Source of the DNA: Microbacterium oleivorans
GTDB lineage: Bacteria; Actinomycetota; Actinomycetes; Actinomycetales; Microbacteriaceae
Direction: 5' to 3'
Assembly: GCF_013389665.1 (NCBI RefSeq)
Contig: NZ_CP058316.1
Coordinates: 1,984,001 to 2,048,000 of the forward strand
Length of the DNA: 64,000 bases
The notes under the pieces are model-generated. The model saw only the letters and a list, made by a program, of their open reading frames with translations. It was not told where the DNA came from and did no database searches. Positions 1-8,592 of this stretch are shown here, piece by piece. A program made the position numbers and the translations under genes. The number at the start of each line of letters is the position of its first letter. Position 1 is the stretch's first letter.

Positions 1-1
1 C

Positions 2-2191
2 ACCGCATCCACGGTGGCAGACGAGACCGCGCAGCCCGGCACGACCTACACCTACGTCGTCGACGCGCTCGACGTCGCCGGCGCCGTCCTAGCCTCGACA
101 CCCCTGGCGTCGGCCACCGTGCCGGCGGACGTCGTCGACCTCGTCGAGAGCCCGATCGTCTTCGCGCGCTCGACCGACGACGATACGGCGCGCGCGAGCT
201 GGGCGGTGCCGTCGGGCACGGGGTCGGTCGAACTGCGCGTCGACGGCGCGACGACGCCTCTGACGGCTGCGACGGGGTCTGTCGAGGTTGCCGCGGCGGT
301 GGGCGATACTGTCGAACTCCTCGCCGACGGTGCGGTCGTCGCCGACGCGCGTGTCGGTGCCGTGGCCCACCCGCGCGCCCTGCTGGGCGCTAATGACATC
401 GCACGCGTGCAGGCGTCGCTGGCTGCTGGCGAGTCCACGGTCGTCGGCGCGTGGGACGCCCTCGTCGGGCGGCTGGTCGCCCCCGCCACGGCCGGATACT
501 CCTCGAACGGCAGCGCCGGCCTGTACGAGGCGCGTGATGCCGCGTTCGCGTTTGCGATCACGGGCGACACCGCCTACGCGAAGCAGGCCTACGACGGGCT
601 CGTCGACGGCGAAGCATTCATCACCGCCCGCGACACCAACATGGGTCTCGAGCTCGGCCGAGCCGCACTGCTGCTGGCGCCCGCCTACGACTGGGCGGCT
701 CCGGGATGGACCGATGCGCAGCGTACGCACGTGCAGGCCATGATGCTGCGCGTCTCGGAGCTGCTGTCGACGTACCACCACGACAACCTCGACACGACGG
801 GCGACAAGGCGAGCAACTGGGTCGGCGTCACGCGGTCGACCGAGCTTGCGATGCTCCTCATGCTCGCGGGCGACCAGACCGCTGCCTCCGACGACGCGCT
901 CGACAGGCGCATCCTCTTCCTCACCGACCAGGTCGCCCAGCACCTCGACGACGGCTACACCGGCACCGGCTGGATGCAGGAGGGCTGGGACTACCTGCAC
1001 TACACGGAGCTCTATCTCTTCCCGTCGATCTACATGGCGCAGACCGCAGGTCTCACGGCCCTCGACGCGGCGTTCGCGGACATCGACTTCTCGGGTCTCG
1101 CGCTGCACGTCGTCTCCTCGCGGGCCGCCGGCGATGTCGCACAGTTCGGCGTGAGCGGACCGAACGGGCAGGTCGACGGTGCCCTGCCGCTGCTGTTCCC
1201 GCTCGCCTCCGACGCCGCGGAGCTCGGTCAGCTTGTCGAGATCTACGACGCCGTGCACGGCACGGCGTCAGTATCCCAGCGCTTCGATGGTGTGCATGGC
1301 CTTTGGACGGCGCTGTTCGCGCCGACCGCCGGCGAGCGTTCATTGGCCCTCGCCGCATCGGCAGCGGCGGCCGCGCTGCCGGCGCTGCTCGACGAGGACG
1401 CAGGGTTCGCCGCCTTCCGCGACGACGTGGCCGATGCCGACGATGCGATCGTCGTGACGTCGAACCGGAACAGCCAGCACAAGGGGTGGGCCGCAGCCGA
1501 GACGTTCTCGCTGTCGTGGATCTCTGACGACACGACCTGGGCGATGCAAGGCGGCAAGGCGTACGCCGACCCGTCCGCGTGGAGCAAGCCGCTCGTCGAT
1601 GGACAACTCGAACCCTACGAGAACCAGTACCGCACACTCGATGGTCAGGGAGTCACGCTCGACGCCCGTTCGTTCGGCGGCCAGGGCGGCGGTTACCTCG
1701 AGCTCGACGGATCGGCCAACTTCGGCGTCGATGTCGCGCACCGCTTCGAGGTCGTCGATCTCGAGCCGAGCGGGCCGGCCACGGCGATTGTCGCCGTTGC
1801 GGACGACTTCTCCGACGACACTTCGCACACGTGGTCGTGGCAGCTGCGTCCCGAGAGCGGCGTCGTGATCGCGCTCGATGAGGACGCATCGGAGGCCGAG
1901 CCGCTCTTCACGTTCACGTCTGCTGACGCGGCGGGAGACCCCGTCGTGCTGTCCGGCTTCGTGCTCGATCGCGAGGGGCTCGACGCCGAGGTCGACGACG
2001 GTGTGCTGCGCCTGTCACGCACCGGCACCACAGCCGCCTTCCGCATCGTGCTCGCCACCGCCGAGGAGGCGTTGTCGGGGGCACTCGCGGGCGGTGGGCT
2101 CGCAATCGGGGACGCCTACATCCCGATCGACGACCTCGGCGCAGTGGGCGCGGGCGGCCTCCCCACGCCGAGCGCGGCGCACCGGCACTGA
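2..2191 (+). CDS. Secreted polysaccharide-degrading enzyme-like protein (heparinase II/III-like), 5' truncated
   Basis: The frame is open to the left edge, so the true start and any signal peptide lie outside; 729 residues are visible. The first ~40 residues (QPGTTYTYVVDALD) have the strand pattern of a fibronectin type III repeat, followed by a second beta-rich stretch to about residue 115. Residues ~120-470 are helical and rich in Trp/Tyr (DKASNWVGV, WMQEGWDYLHY), as in the alpha/alpha toroid of polysaccharide lyases. From ~490 (SQHKGWAAAETF) a beta-sandwich-like region follows. This order recalls heparinase II/III-like or PL8-type lyases, but I cannot assign a family or substrate. No LPXTG/LAXTG anchor is seen at the C-terminus. 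The regulator and sugar importer just downstream suggest it is the extracellular depolymerase that feeds them. Confidence 0.6.
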   Translation, partial: TASTVADETAQPGTTYTYVVDALDVAGAVLASTPLASATVPADVVDLVESPIVFARSTDDDTARASWAVPSGTGSVELRVDGATTPLTAATGSVEVAAAVGDTVELLADGAVVADARVGAVAHPRALLGANDIARVQASLAAGESTVVGAWDALVGRLVAPATAGYSSNGSAGLYEARDAAFAFAITGDTAYAKQAYDGLVDGEAFITARDTNMGLELGRAALLLAPAYDWAAPGWTDAQRTHVQAMMLRVSELLSTYHHDNLDTTGDKASNWVGVTRSTELAMLLMLAGDQTAASDDALDRRILFLTDQVAQHLDDGYTGTGWMQEGWDYLHYTELYLFPSIYMAQTAGLTALDAAFADIDFSGLALHVVSSRAAGDVAQFGVSGPNGQVDGALPLLFPLASDAAELGQLVEIYDAVHGTASVSQRFDGVHGLWTALFAPTAGERSLALAASAAAAALPALLDEDAGFAAFRDDVADADDAIVVTSNRNSQHKGWAAAETFSLSWISDDTTWAMQGGKAYADPSAWSKPLVDGQLEPYENQYRTLDGQGVTLDARSFGGQGGGYLELDGSANFGVDVAHRFEVVDLEPSGPATAIVAVADDFSDDTSHTWSWQLRPESGVVIALDEDASEAEPLFTFTSADAAGDPVVLSGFVLDREGLDAEVDDGVLRLSRTGTTAAFRIVLATAEEALSGALAGGGLAIGDAYIPIDDLGAVGAGGLPTPSAAHRH

Positions 2192-2206
2192 GGTCACGAG
2201 TCGATG

Positions 2207-2256
2207 GTGTGCGATCGTGTGCGATCTCGTGCGAGCAGTGTGCGAACGGCGATGAT
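2207..2256 (+). promoter_or_regulatory. Phased GTGTGCGA repeats and -10 box upstream of the DeoR/LacI-type regulator
   Basis: GTGTGCGA occurs at 2207, 2217 and 2238, with a variant TCGTGCGA at 2227, so the copies recur every 10-11 bases on one face of the helix. A GATGAT box at 2251-2256 ends exactly six bases before the chosen GTG start at 2263, a leaderless geometry seen elsewhere in this window. The same repeat reappears in front of the solute-binding-protein gene, so I infer an autoregulatory operator. Confidence 0.5.
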
Positions 2257-2262
2257 GAGCCT

Positions 2263-3333
2263 GTGCTGCCTTCCGAACGACACCAGGCCATCCTCCGCGA
2301 GATCGAGTTGCGCGGCGCCCTGACCGTCGCCGACTTCGCCGGCCGGTTCCAGGTTTCGGCGATGACCATCCGAAGAGATCTCCTCGAGCTCGAGGCAGAG
2401 GGTCTTCTCGAACGTGTCCATGGCGGTGCGGTGCGGCGACGCGCGCCGCGCAACAAGGGGCTCATCGCGACGATCGGATTCATCGTCCCGTCGGCGCGGT
2501 ATTACTTCCCCGGCATCATCGCGGGGGCCAAGCACGCGGCGGCCGAGCTCAACGCCCGTCTCGTGCTCGGCATCTCTGACTACTCCGGCGAAGCGGAGCG
2601 TCACCAGATCCGGCGTCTACTCGAGCGCGGCGTCGACGGGCTCGTGGTGACGCCCTCCGACCCCTACCGCCAAGACCACGCGACCTACTGGCTCCTCGCC
2701 GAAGCCGAGCCGCCCACCATCGTCATGGAGCGTTCCCTCGTCGACGCGCCCTCCGACATTCTGCTGGGTGCCGTGCGCACCGATCACGCGCACGGCGCCA
2801 AGGTCGCCCTGCGGCACCTCGTCGACGGCGGCCGTTCGCGGATCGCGCTCGGGGTTCGGCGCGGCCCGACCGCCGAGCCGCTGCGCGACGGCTACCGCCG
2901 CGCTCTCGCCGACCTGCTGCCAGGGGTAGACCCCATCGAGCTCGAGATCGCCCGGGTCGAGAGGCCTGCAGCCGAGCAACGAGCCTCTCTCGCGGCGGTC
3001 GTGGACGCGTGCGCCGCGCAGCGTGTTGACGGGCTGATCGTGTTGCCCGACGAGGCTGCGATCGGTCTCGTCGACCTCGCCGTCGACCGAGGCATCGACG
3101 TGCCACGCGACCTCGCGGTCGTCGCCTACGACGACGAAGTCGCCTCGCTTGCCGAGGTGCCCATCACCGCCGTCGCACCCCCCAAGGCCGATGTGGGCGC
3201 CATGGCGGTGCGCGCCTGCTTCGAGCGGATCACGCGTGGCGAGCGCATCCTCGGCGGGCCGGCGCACGCGCGCATCGACCTGCTGCCGACCCTCACCGTG
3301 CGCGGCTCGTCATCGGCCGAAACATCGCTCTGA
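2263..3333 (+). CDS. DeoR-type HTH / LacI-type sensor hybrid transcriptional regulator
   Basis: Sugar-responsive repressor of 356 residues. Residues ~1-57 are a DeoR winged helix (RHQAILREIELRG, recognition helix VSAMTIRRDLLELE, wing GLLERVHGGAVRR). The rest is a LacI/periplasmic-binding-protein sensor (IATIGFIVPS, RGVDGLVVTPS, DLAVVAYDDE). DeoR proteins normally carry a sugar-phosphate isomerase-like sensor, so this is a swapped architecture, known from other actinobacteria. I chose GTG 2263 because the upstream GTG at 2209 would place the phased repeats inside the gene, while 2263 sits six bases behind a GATGAT box. It lies between the lyase-like gene and the importer it probably controls; inducer unknown. 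Confidence 0.85.
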   Translation: MLPSERHQAILREIELRGALTVADFAGRFQVSAMTIRRDLLELEAEGLLERVHGGAVRRRAPRNKGLIATIGFIVPSARYYFPGIIAGAKHAAAELNARLVLGISDYSGEAERHQIRRLLERGVDGLVVTPSDPYRQDHATYWLLAEAEPPTIVMERSLVDAPSDILLGAVRTDHAHGAKVALRHLVDGGRSRIALGVRRGPTAEPLRDGYRRALADLLPGVDPIELEIARVERPAAEQRASLAAVVDACAAQRVDGLIVLPDEAAIGLVDLAVDRGIDVPRDLAVVAYDDEVASLAEVPITAVAPPKADVGAMAVRACFERITRGERILGGPAHARIDLLPTLTVRGSSSAETSL

Positions 3334-3352
3334 CACGATTCCGCGCAGTCGG

Positions 3353-3386
3353 GTGTGCGGGTGTGTGCGATCACGTGCGCGTGATC
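3353..3386 (+). promoter_or_regulatory. Operator candidate of the sugar-importer operon
   Basis: GTGTGCGG (3353) and GTGTGCGA (3363), then ACGTGCGC (3373), repeat every 10 bases, matching the repeats before the hybrid regulator. The last two copies overlap a perfect inverted repeat GATCACG-TGCG-CGTGATC (3369-3386). It lies 70-100 bases upstream of the solute-binding-protein gene and is the best candidate binding site for that regulator. Confidence 0.5.
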
Positions 3387-3456
3387 GTGGGGGTCCTGAT
3401 GATAGGTGCACTGCTTCACCCGACTGGCACCATCGCTTTGATCAGCAAGGAGTCCC

Positions 3457-4767
3457 ATGGACCGCATCATCCGCACCACGGGGGCCGCCGTCTTGGCAGC
3501 TGCCCTCCTCGTCCCCCTCGCGTCGTGCGCGGCGGAGACTGCTCCCGGGTCGACGACGACCGAGAGTGCGCTTCCCGAGGGCGAGATCACATTCTGGTCG
3601 GCCCTCGCCGGGATGGACTCTGTCGCCGAGGCCTTCAACGACAGTCAGGACCGCATCCACGTCACGTTCGAGAGCGTGTCGAACGGCGCGAACGGCGGCT
3701 ACGCCAAGCTCGCCGCTGCGATCTCGGCCGGCCAAGCCCCTGACGTCGCGACGATCGAGTACTACGCGCTACCGCAGTTCGCGAGCTCCGGCAGCCTTCA
3801 GAGCCTGACGGGCATCTACTCGGACGACGTGCTGAACTCGTTCTCCCGCGTCAGTCGCTCCCTCATCACTCTCGGCGGCGAGGTGTGGGCGCTGCCGTAC
3901 GACGCGCCTCCATCGATCGTCTGGTACCGGCAGGACCTCTTGGAAGCCGCCGGCGTCGAGGTGCCCAGGACGTGGGAGGAGTTCGCCGACGCGGCCCGCG
4001 CCGTCCATGAGACGACGGGCGGCTACCTCGCATCCTTCAACGCGAATGAGCCGAGCTGGTACGCCGCGCTCGCCTGGCAGAACGGCGCGCAATGGTTCGA
4101 CACGGACAGCGACAGCTGGGTAGTGGACCTGGACGACGCTGCGACGACCGACGTCGCCCAGTTCTGGCAGGGGCTCATCGATGACGGTGCGGTGAAGGCC
4201 GTCGCGTCCTACTCGGACGAGTGGACCAATGACATCGCCTCGGGCACCGCCGCCGGCATCGTCGGGGCGAGCTGGAGCGCGACGGGCATCATCGCGCGCG
4301 CGCCGGGCCAGGAGGGAGCGTGGGTCGCGGCCGAGCTGCCCGTGTGGGATGGGGCGGAGCCGGTGACGCCGATCTACGGCGGCTCGACGTTCGCCGTGCC
4401 CGCGTCGAGCGAGAACGGCGCGGCCGCTGCCGAGTTCATCGAGTTCCTCACCACCGACCCCGCCGCGATCGAGGCGCGGGGCGACACTGGCTCCGCGTAC
4501 CTCGCGAACAGCGATCTGACAGCCGTGTCGCAGGCCGCGTTCGACGCATCGTTCTTCGCGAACGACATCTGGGCGGTCTTCGACAAGGCTGCGTCGCGAG
4601 ACTCGGGCAGTTGGCAGTGGGGGCCGAACTTCGATCTCACGGCGACCGCGATGAAGGAGACGATGGGCGCCACCGCACCTGGCGGTCGCCTCGCAGAGGC
4701 GTTCGCGTCGATTCAGGCCAGAACCGTCGACGGGCTCGCCGGGCTCGGCTTGTCGGTCGGTCCGTGA
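3457..4767 (+). CDS. Extracellular solute-binding lipoprotein of a sugar ABC importer
   Basis: Captures a sugar or oligosaccharide outside the cell for a CUT1-type importer. The 436-residue protein has a basic N-terminus, a hydrophobic signal segment and a lipobox LASC with Cys at residue 24, so it should be a membrane-anchored lipoprotein. The mature part is typical of family 1 solute-binding proteins (ITFWSALAGMDSVAEAFNDSQ, WALPYDAPPSIVWYRQDLLEAAG, IYGGSTFAVPASSENGAAAAEFIEFL). An AAGGAG Shine-Dalgarno precedes ATG 3457. Two permease genes follow after 10 bases; no ATPase gene is present. The ligand is unknown, though the adjacent lyase-like enzyme suggests a polysaccharide fragment. Confidence 0.9.
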   Translation: MDRIIRTTGAAVLAAALLVPLASCAAETAPGSTTTESALPEGEITFWSALAGMDSVAEAFNDSQDRIHVTFESVSNGANGGYAKLAAAISAGQAPDVATIEYYALPQFASSGSLQSLTGIYSDDVLNSFSRVSRSLITLGGEVWALPYDAPPSIVWYRQDLLEAAGVEVPRTWEEFADAARAVHETTGGYLASFNANEPSWYAALAWQNGAQWFDTDSDSWVVDLDDAATTDVAQFWQGLIDDGAVKAVASYSDEWTNDIASGTAAGIVGASWSATGIIARAPGQEGAWVAAELPVWDGAEPVTPIYGGSTFAVPASSENGAAAAEFIEFLTTDPAAIEARGDTGSAYLANSDLTAVSQAAFDASFFANDIWAVFDKAASRDSGSWQWGPNFDLTATAMKETMGATAPGGRLAEAFASIQARTVDGLAGLGLSVGP

Positions 4768-4777
4768 GGTAGGGGCG

Positions 4778-5719
4778 ATGACCACCGCATCCCTCGGCGG
4801 CGCGACGCCTCGTTCGTCGCGCCGCCGGCACCGCGCGACGAACGACCTTGGCGCGGCCGCGCTTTTCCTCGGGCCGTTCTTCGCCCTCTTCGCCCTGTGC
4901 TTGCTCGCCCCTGTCGTGTACGCGCTCGTGCTGAGCGTGTTCGCAGAGAAACGTTCGGGGATCGGGTTCGGCGGCGACGCGCAGACCCTGTTCGTCGGGT
5001 TCGACAACTACGTGGCAGTGCTCACCTCGGAGTCCTTCGTTGCGGGGTTCGGGCGTCTCGCTCTCTACGTCGTGCTGTACATCCCGACCATGTTGGGTCT
5101 TGCCCTCGTGCTGGCTCTCCTTCTCGACTCGGCCTATGCACGACTCGCCCGCGTCTTCCAGGTTCTGCTGTTCCTGCCGCACATCGTCCCGGGGGTCATC
5201 GCCGCTCTGCTGTGGACATACCTGTACACCCCGGGCGTGAGCCCCATCCTCGGGCTCCTGGGCGGCGCCGGCGTACAGCTCGACCTGTTCGGCACGACGC
5301 TCATCGTGCCGGCCGTCGTCAACATCGCGGTGTGGCAGTGGACCGGCTACAACGTCATCATCGTGTTCACAGCTCTGCAAGCCGTGCCGCGCGAGGTCGT
5401 TGAAGCAGCCAGCCTCGATGGCGCAGGTGGAGTACGCATCGCTGTCGGCATCAAGCTGCCGCTCGTCGCGGGTTCCGTGGGGGTCATCGGCCTCTTCACC
5501 GCGATCGGTGCCCTCCAGCTGTTTACGGAGCCATCCATCCTTGCCAAGGCCACGACGACCATCACCCCCAGCTGGGTGCCGAACATGTGGGCATACGACG
5601 CGGCCTTCAACCGTCTCGACCAACATCAGGCCGCAGCTGCATCGCTCGTCATCGCGCTTATCGCGGGTGCCGTGTCGTTCGCCATCACACGCCTCACCTC
5701 GAAAGGTGCGCGCACATGA
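4778..5719 (+). CDS. Sugar ABC transporter permease (MalF/UgpA type)
   Basis: First membrane subunit of the importer, 313 residues. A basic cytoplasmic N-terminus of ~25 residues is followed by about six hydrophobic segments. The EAA coupling loop that contacts the ATPase is clear (EAASLDGAGGVRIAVGIKLPL region, about residues 209-229). It starts 10 bases after the lipoprotein gene and its stop overlaps the next permease start (ATGA), so the two permeases are translationally coupled. The ATPase partner must come from elsewhere, as is usual for actinobacterial CUT1 systems that share one MsiK-like ATPase. Confidence 0.92.
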   Translation: MTTASLGGATPRSSRRRHRATNDLGAAALFLGPFFALFALCLLAPVVYALVLSVFAEKRSGIGFGGDAQTLFVGFDNYVAVLTSESFVAGFGRLALYVVLYIPTMLGLALVLALLLDSAYARLARVFQVLLFLPHIVPGVIAALLWTYLYTPGVSPILGLLGGAGVQLDLFGTTLIVPAVVNIAVWQWTGYNVIIVFTALQAVPREVVEAASLDGAGGVRIAVGIKLPLVAGSVGVIGLFTAIGALQLFTEPSILAKATTTITPSWVPNMWAYDAAFNRLDQHQAAAASLVIALIAGAVSFAITRLTSKGART

Positions 5720-6633
5720 CCGTCCTGGAGAGCCGTCCCCCCGAGGCGCTGGGGACGGCATCAGTGCCGCCTCGGCCGTCATCCCGGCACCGGACGCGAC
5801 CTCGGATGGCGGGCGTTGCGGTCACGAATGCCGTGCTCGTGCTCGGCGCCGTCTATATGGTCTTCCCGGTGTTGTGGCTCGTGTTCGCATCTCTGAAGGA
5901 CCCGGCCGGTCTCTACTCCACCTCCGTCTTCGACATCGATCGCTGGTTCATCGGCGACAACATCGCAGCCCTCGTCGCCGAGGGAGACGGGCTCTTCGTC
6001 CGTTGGATCGGCAACAGCCTGCTGTACTCGCTCGCAGGCGCCGTCATCGGCGGCATCGTGTCGACGGCTGCCGGCTACGCGTTCGACAAGCTTCGATTCC
6101 GCGGGAAAGAGAGCCTGTTCGGCTTCGTGCTCGTCGGGGTGCTCGTGCCCAACACGGCGACGGTGCTCCCCCTCTACATGCTCTTCTCGCAACTCGGAAT
6201 GGTCAACACGGTCTGGGCGATCATCCTGCCGTCACTGTGCAATCCATTCAATGTCTACCTCGCCCGCGCATTCAGTCGCGCCTACGTACCCGACGAGACC
6301 CTTGAGGCGGCGCACGTGGACGGCGCAGGAGCGGTGCGCACATTCTTCTCCGTAGCGCTGCCCATGCTGGCCCCCGGATTCGTGACGATCGCGCTCTTCC
6401 AGTTCTTCGCTGTCTGGAGCAACTACATGCTGCCGCTGGTCATGCTGAGCGACCCCACGCTCTATCCGGTCTCGCTGGGCATCTCCCATTGGCAGGGGCT
6501 CACCGCCGTCGACCCCCGCTACGCGCCCCTCGTCGTGACCGGCTCGCTCCTGTCGCTCGTTCCCCTCGTGATCGCGTTCATCTCGCTGCAGCGCTACTGG
6601 CGGGCCGGGATGACGGAGGGAAGCGTCAAGTGA
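5716..6633 (+). CDS. Sugar ABC transporter permease (MalG/UgpE type)
   Basis: Second membrane subunit, 305 residues from ATG 5716, whose ATGA overlaps the preceding stop; a longer upstream reading frame is a non-coding extension. After a Pro/Arg-rich N-tail of ~30 residues come six hydrophobic segments and the EAA loop (EAAHVDGAGAVRTFFSVALP). The C-terminus ends in the family-typical RYWRAGMTEGSVK. Its stop overlaps the GTG of the dehydrogenase gene, extending the operon. Confidence 0.92.
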   Translation: MTVLESRPPEALGTASVPPRPSSRHRTRPRMAGVAVTNAVLVLGAVYMVFPVLWLVFASLKDPAGLYSTSVFDIDRWFIGDNIAALVAEGDGLFVRWIGNSLLYSLAGAVIGGIVSTAAGYAFDKLRFRGKESLFGFVLVGVLVPNTATVLPLYMLFSQLGMVNTVWAIILPSLCNPFNVYLARAFSRAYVPDETLEAAHVDGAGAVRTFFSVALPMLAPGFVTIALFQFFAVWSNYMLPLVMLSDPTLYPVSLGISHWQGLTAVDPRYAPLVVTGSLLSLVPLVIAFISLQRYWRAGMTEGSVK

Positions 6634-7646
6634 GCGCCGTTCTCAACGTCGCCCTCGCGATGAGCGCGGACGTCGCCGCGAAGGTGTTTCCCCCCGACCG
6701 CCTGGCCGCCATCGATCGCGCCGACGAGCTGCGGCTGCTCACACCGCGGCCGCTCGACTCCTTCCAGGGTGCGCACGCCGACGCGGTGCTCTCTGAGGTC
6801 GACGTGCTGCTCACCGGATGGGGGAGCCCTGTCATCGACGAGGCCGTGCTCGACCGGGCACCGCGGCTGCGGCTGATCGCGCACGCGGGCGGCAGCGTCA
6901 AGGGCCACGTCGGACTCGCAGCATGGGAGCGCGGTGTCGCAGTGTGCTCCGCCACCGATGCGAACGCGCAACCCGTCGCCGAGTTCGCAGCCGCCATGAT
7001 CTTGCTGGCCGGCAAGCAAGCGTTCCCCCTCGCGCGGATCGCCGCGCGCTCGGCAGCGAGTATCGTCTCTGACGACATCTACCCCGAGATGGGCAATCGC
7101 GGTAAGCGCGTGGGGATCGTGGGGGCCTCCCGCATCGGCCGGCGCACACTCGCGTTGCTCCGACCGTACGATCTCGAGCTTGTCGTCCACGATCCGTATC
7201 TCTCCCAAGACGACGCGAGAGCGCTGGGAGCCCGCGCCGTCAGCCTGGAAGACCTGCTGCGAACGAGCGACGTGATCTCCCTGCACGCTCCTGCGCTCCC
7301 GGAGACGCGCCATCTGCTCAATCGCGCCGGAATCGCTCTGCTACGCCGGGGCGCCGTCGTCGTCAACACTGCACGTGGCGCTCTCATAGACCACGACGCA
7401 CTCACCGAGCGCGTCGTGCGTGGCGAGTTGACGGCCATTCTCGACGTCACGGACCCCGAGGAGCTTCCTATCGAGCATCCGCTGCGCACCGCAGACCACG
7501 CCTTCCTCACCCCCCACATAGCCGGATCGATGGGCACGGAGCTACCGCGACTCGCCGACAGCGCGCTGAATGAGGCATGCCGGTTTGCTCGAGGCGAGCC
7601 TCTCGTTTCACTGGTTTGGCAGGACGAACTCGCCCGGCAGGCGTGA
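6630..7646 (+). CDS. D-isomer-specific 2-hydroxyacid dehydrogenase
   Basis: NAD(P)-dependent oxidoreductase of 338 residues that interconverts a D-2-hydroxyacid and its 2-oxoacid. The Rossmann dinucleotide motif appears as GIVGASRIGRRTLALL (~residue 160), with the family signatures VVNTARGALID and the C-terminal catalytic-His region LTPHIAGSMG. GTG 6630 is preceded by GGAGGG and overlaps the permease stop, so it is the last gene of the importer operon. A cytoplasmic role in processing the imported sugar-derived acid is inferred; the true substrate is unknown. Relatives include phosphoglycerate and glyoxylate/hydroxypyruvate dehydrogenases. Confidence 0.88.
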   Translation: MSAVLNVALAMSADVAAKVFPPDRLAAIDRADELRLLTPRPLDSFQGAHADAVLSEVDVLLTGWGSPVIDEAVLDRAPRLRLIAHAGGSVKGHVGLAAWERGVAVCSATDANAQPVAEFAAAMILLAGKQAFPLARIAARSAASIVSDDIYPEMGNRGKRVGIVGASRIGRRTLALLRPYDLELVVHDPYLSQDDARALGARAVSLEDLLRTSDVISLHAPALPETRHLLNRAGIALLRRGAVVVNTARGALIDHDALTERVVRGELTAILDVTDPEELPIEHPLRTADHAFLTPHIAGSMGTELPRLADSALNEACRFARGEPLVSLVWQDELARQA

Positions 7647-7761
7647 GTTCACGGGAAGCGTTCTCGCGACCACCGCCCGGCTCAGCAACGCGGATGCTGG
7701 GGAGACCGCTCCGCACTCAGACCTCGTCATCGACCGGTACGGCGCTCGGGTCCTCGCGCTG

Positions 7762-7801
7762 TTGACCACGGCCGCCCGCTCTCATATACGATGTACGAGA
7801 G
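7762..7801 (+). promoter_or_regulatory. Promoter with overlapping GntR operator
   Basis: TTGACC at 7762-7767 and TATACG at 7785-7790 are separated by 17 bases, a good -35/-10 pair. The -10 box lies inside an imperfect palindrome at 7779-7801 whose outer arms are CTCTC and GAGAG, with inner TA.A/T.TA symmetry. The GntR gene begins just downstream, so autorepression by occlusion of the -10 box is likely. Confidence 0.6.
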
Positions 7802-7822
7802 CCACGAGGAGGTGTGCCAGTG

Positions 7823-8497
7823 ATGTCGATCCCACCGTTCGGACCCGTCGCCACGACGTCGCGCACGGCGCACGTCCTGGAGGTGCTGAAGAGTGCCATC
7901 CTCAACGGGCAGCTGAGACCCGGCGATGCGCTCGTCGAATCGGAGCTGGCGAGTCGACTGGGAGTGTCCAAGACTCCGGTCCGCGAGGCACTGAAGTCCC
8001 TGGAGGGGACCGGTCTCGTCGTCATCCGGCCGTATACCGGCGCGGTCGTCCGTGTGTTCACCGAGGTCGACGCCGTCGCCGTCTATGACATGCGCCTCTT
8101 GCTCGAGCCGGAAGCGGTTCGTCGAAGCGTCGCCGCAGGCTTCGACGCGACAGGAGCCGTCGAGGCCCTGGGGCGCGCTGAAGCCGCGGAAAGCGGGTCC
8201 GAGCGCAGCCTGGCGAATCGCGATTTCCATCGGAGCCTGTACCGAGAGTGCGGCAACCCGCTGCTCGTGCAGACGCTCGATGGTCTCCGCGACCAGATCG
8301 CGCTCATCTCGGCCGGGTCGTGGGCCCGTACCGCCTCGTGGCGTCAAGAGGCCTCGGAGCATGCCCGCATCCTGCACGTCGCTCGCTCGGGCGATTCGGA
8401 AGGCGCGGCGCGCCTGGTGCGTGAGCACGTCGCCGACTTCGCCCGTCGACGCATCGCGCCCGCGGGACCGGACTCCGCGGAAGGAGGGTCGGCCTAG
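7823..8497 (+). CDS. GntR-family (FadR/FCD) transcriptional regulator
   Basis: Ligand-responsive repressor of 224 residues. The N-terminal winged helix is typical (LKSAILNGQLRPGDALVESELASRLGVSKTPVREALKSLEGTGLV), and residues ~85-210 form the helical FCD ligand domain (DMRLLLEPEAVRR, NRDFHRSLYRECGN, EHARILHVARSGD). A strong GAGGAGG lies at 7806-7812; both GTG 7820 and ATG 7823 fit, and I use the ATG. It heads the sugar-acid module, with the MFS gene 95 bases downstream, and most likely senses an aldarate/aldonate or a pathway intermediate. Confidence 0.88.
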   Translation: MSIPPFGPVATTSRTAHVLEVLKSAILNGQLRPGDALVESELASRLGVSKTPVREALKSLEGTGLVVIRPYTGAVVRVFTEVDAVAVYDMRLLLEPEAVRRSVAAGFDATGAVEALGRAEAAESGSERSLANRDFHRSLYRECGNPLLVQTLDGLRDQIALISAGSWARTASWRQEASEHARILHVARSGDSEGAARLVREHVADFARRRIAPAGPDSAEGGSA

Positions 8498-8507
8498 AGA
8501 AAGAAGA

Positions 8508-8537
8508 CGGCTCGTTCACCGCCAAGTTCCCGAGCCG
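8508..8537 (+). terminator. Weak hairpin between the GntR and transporter genes
   Basis: CGGCTCG (8508-8514) and CGAGCCG (8531-8537) can form a seven-base stem with a 16-base loop and no U-tract. It is a weak candidate for attenuation between regulator and transporter genes. Confidence 0.25.
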
Positions 8538-8592
8538 CCCCCTGTTCAACGCTCCTCACGGAGTGGTCACCGTCGCTTAGCAAGGAGCAACG

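Noticed and set aside
2209..2262. Earlier GTG start (2209) for the DeoR/LacI regulator
   Set aside because: The extra 18 residues are Cys-rich and unlike the family, contain the phased repeats, and lack a ribosome site. GTG 2263 fits both family length and promoter geometry.
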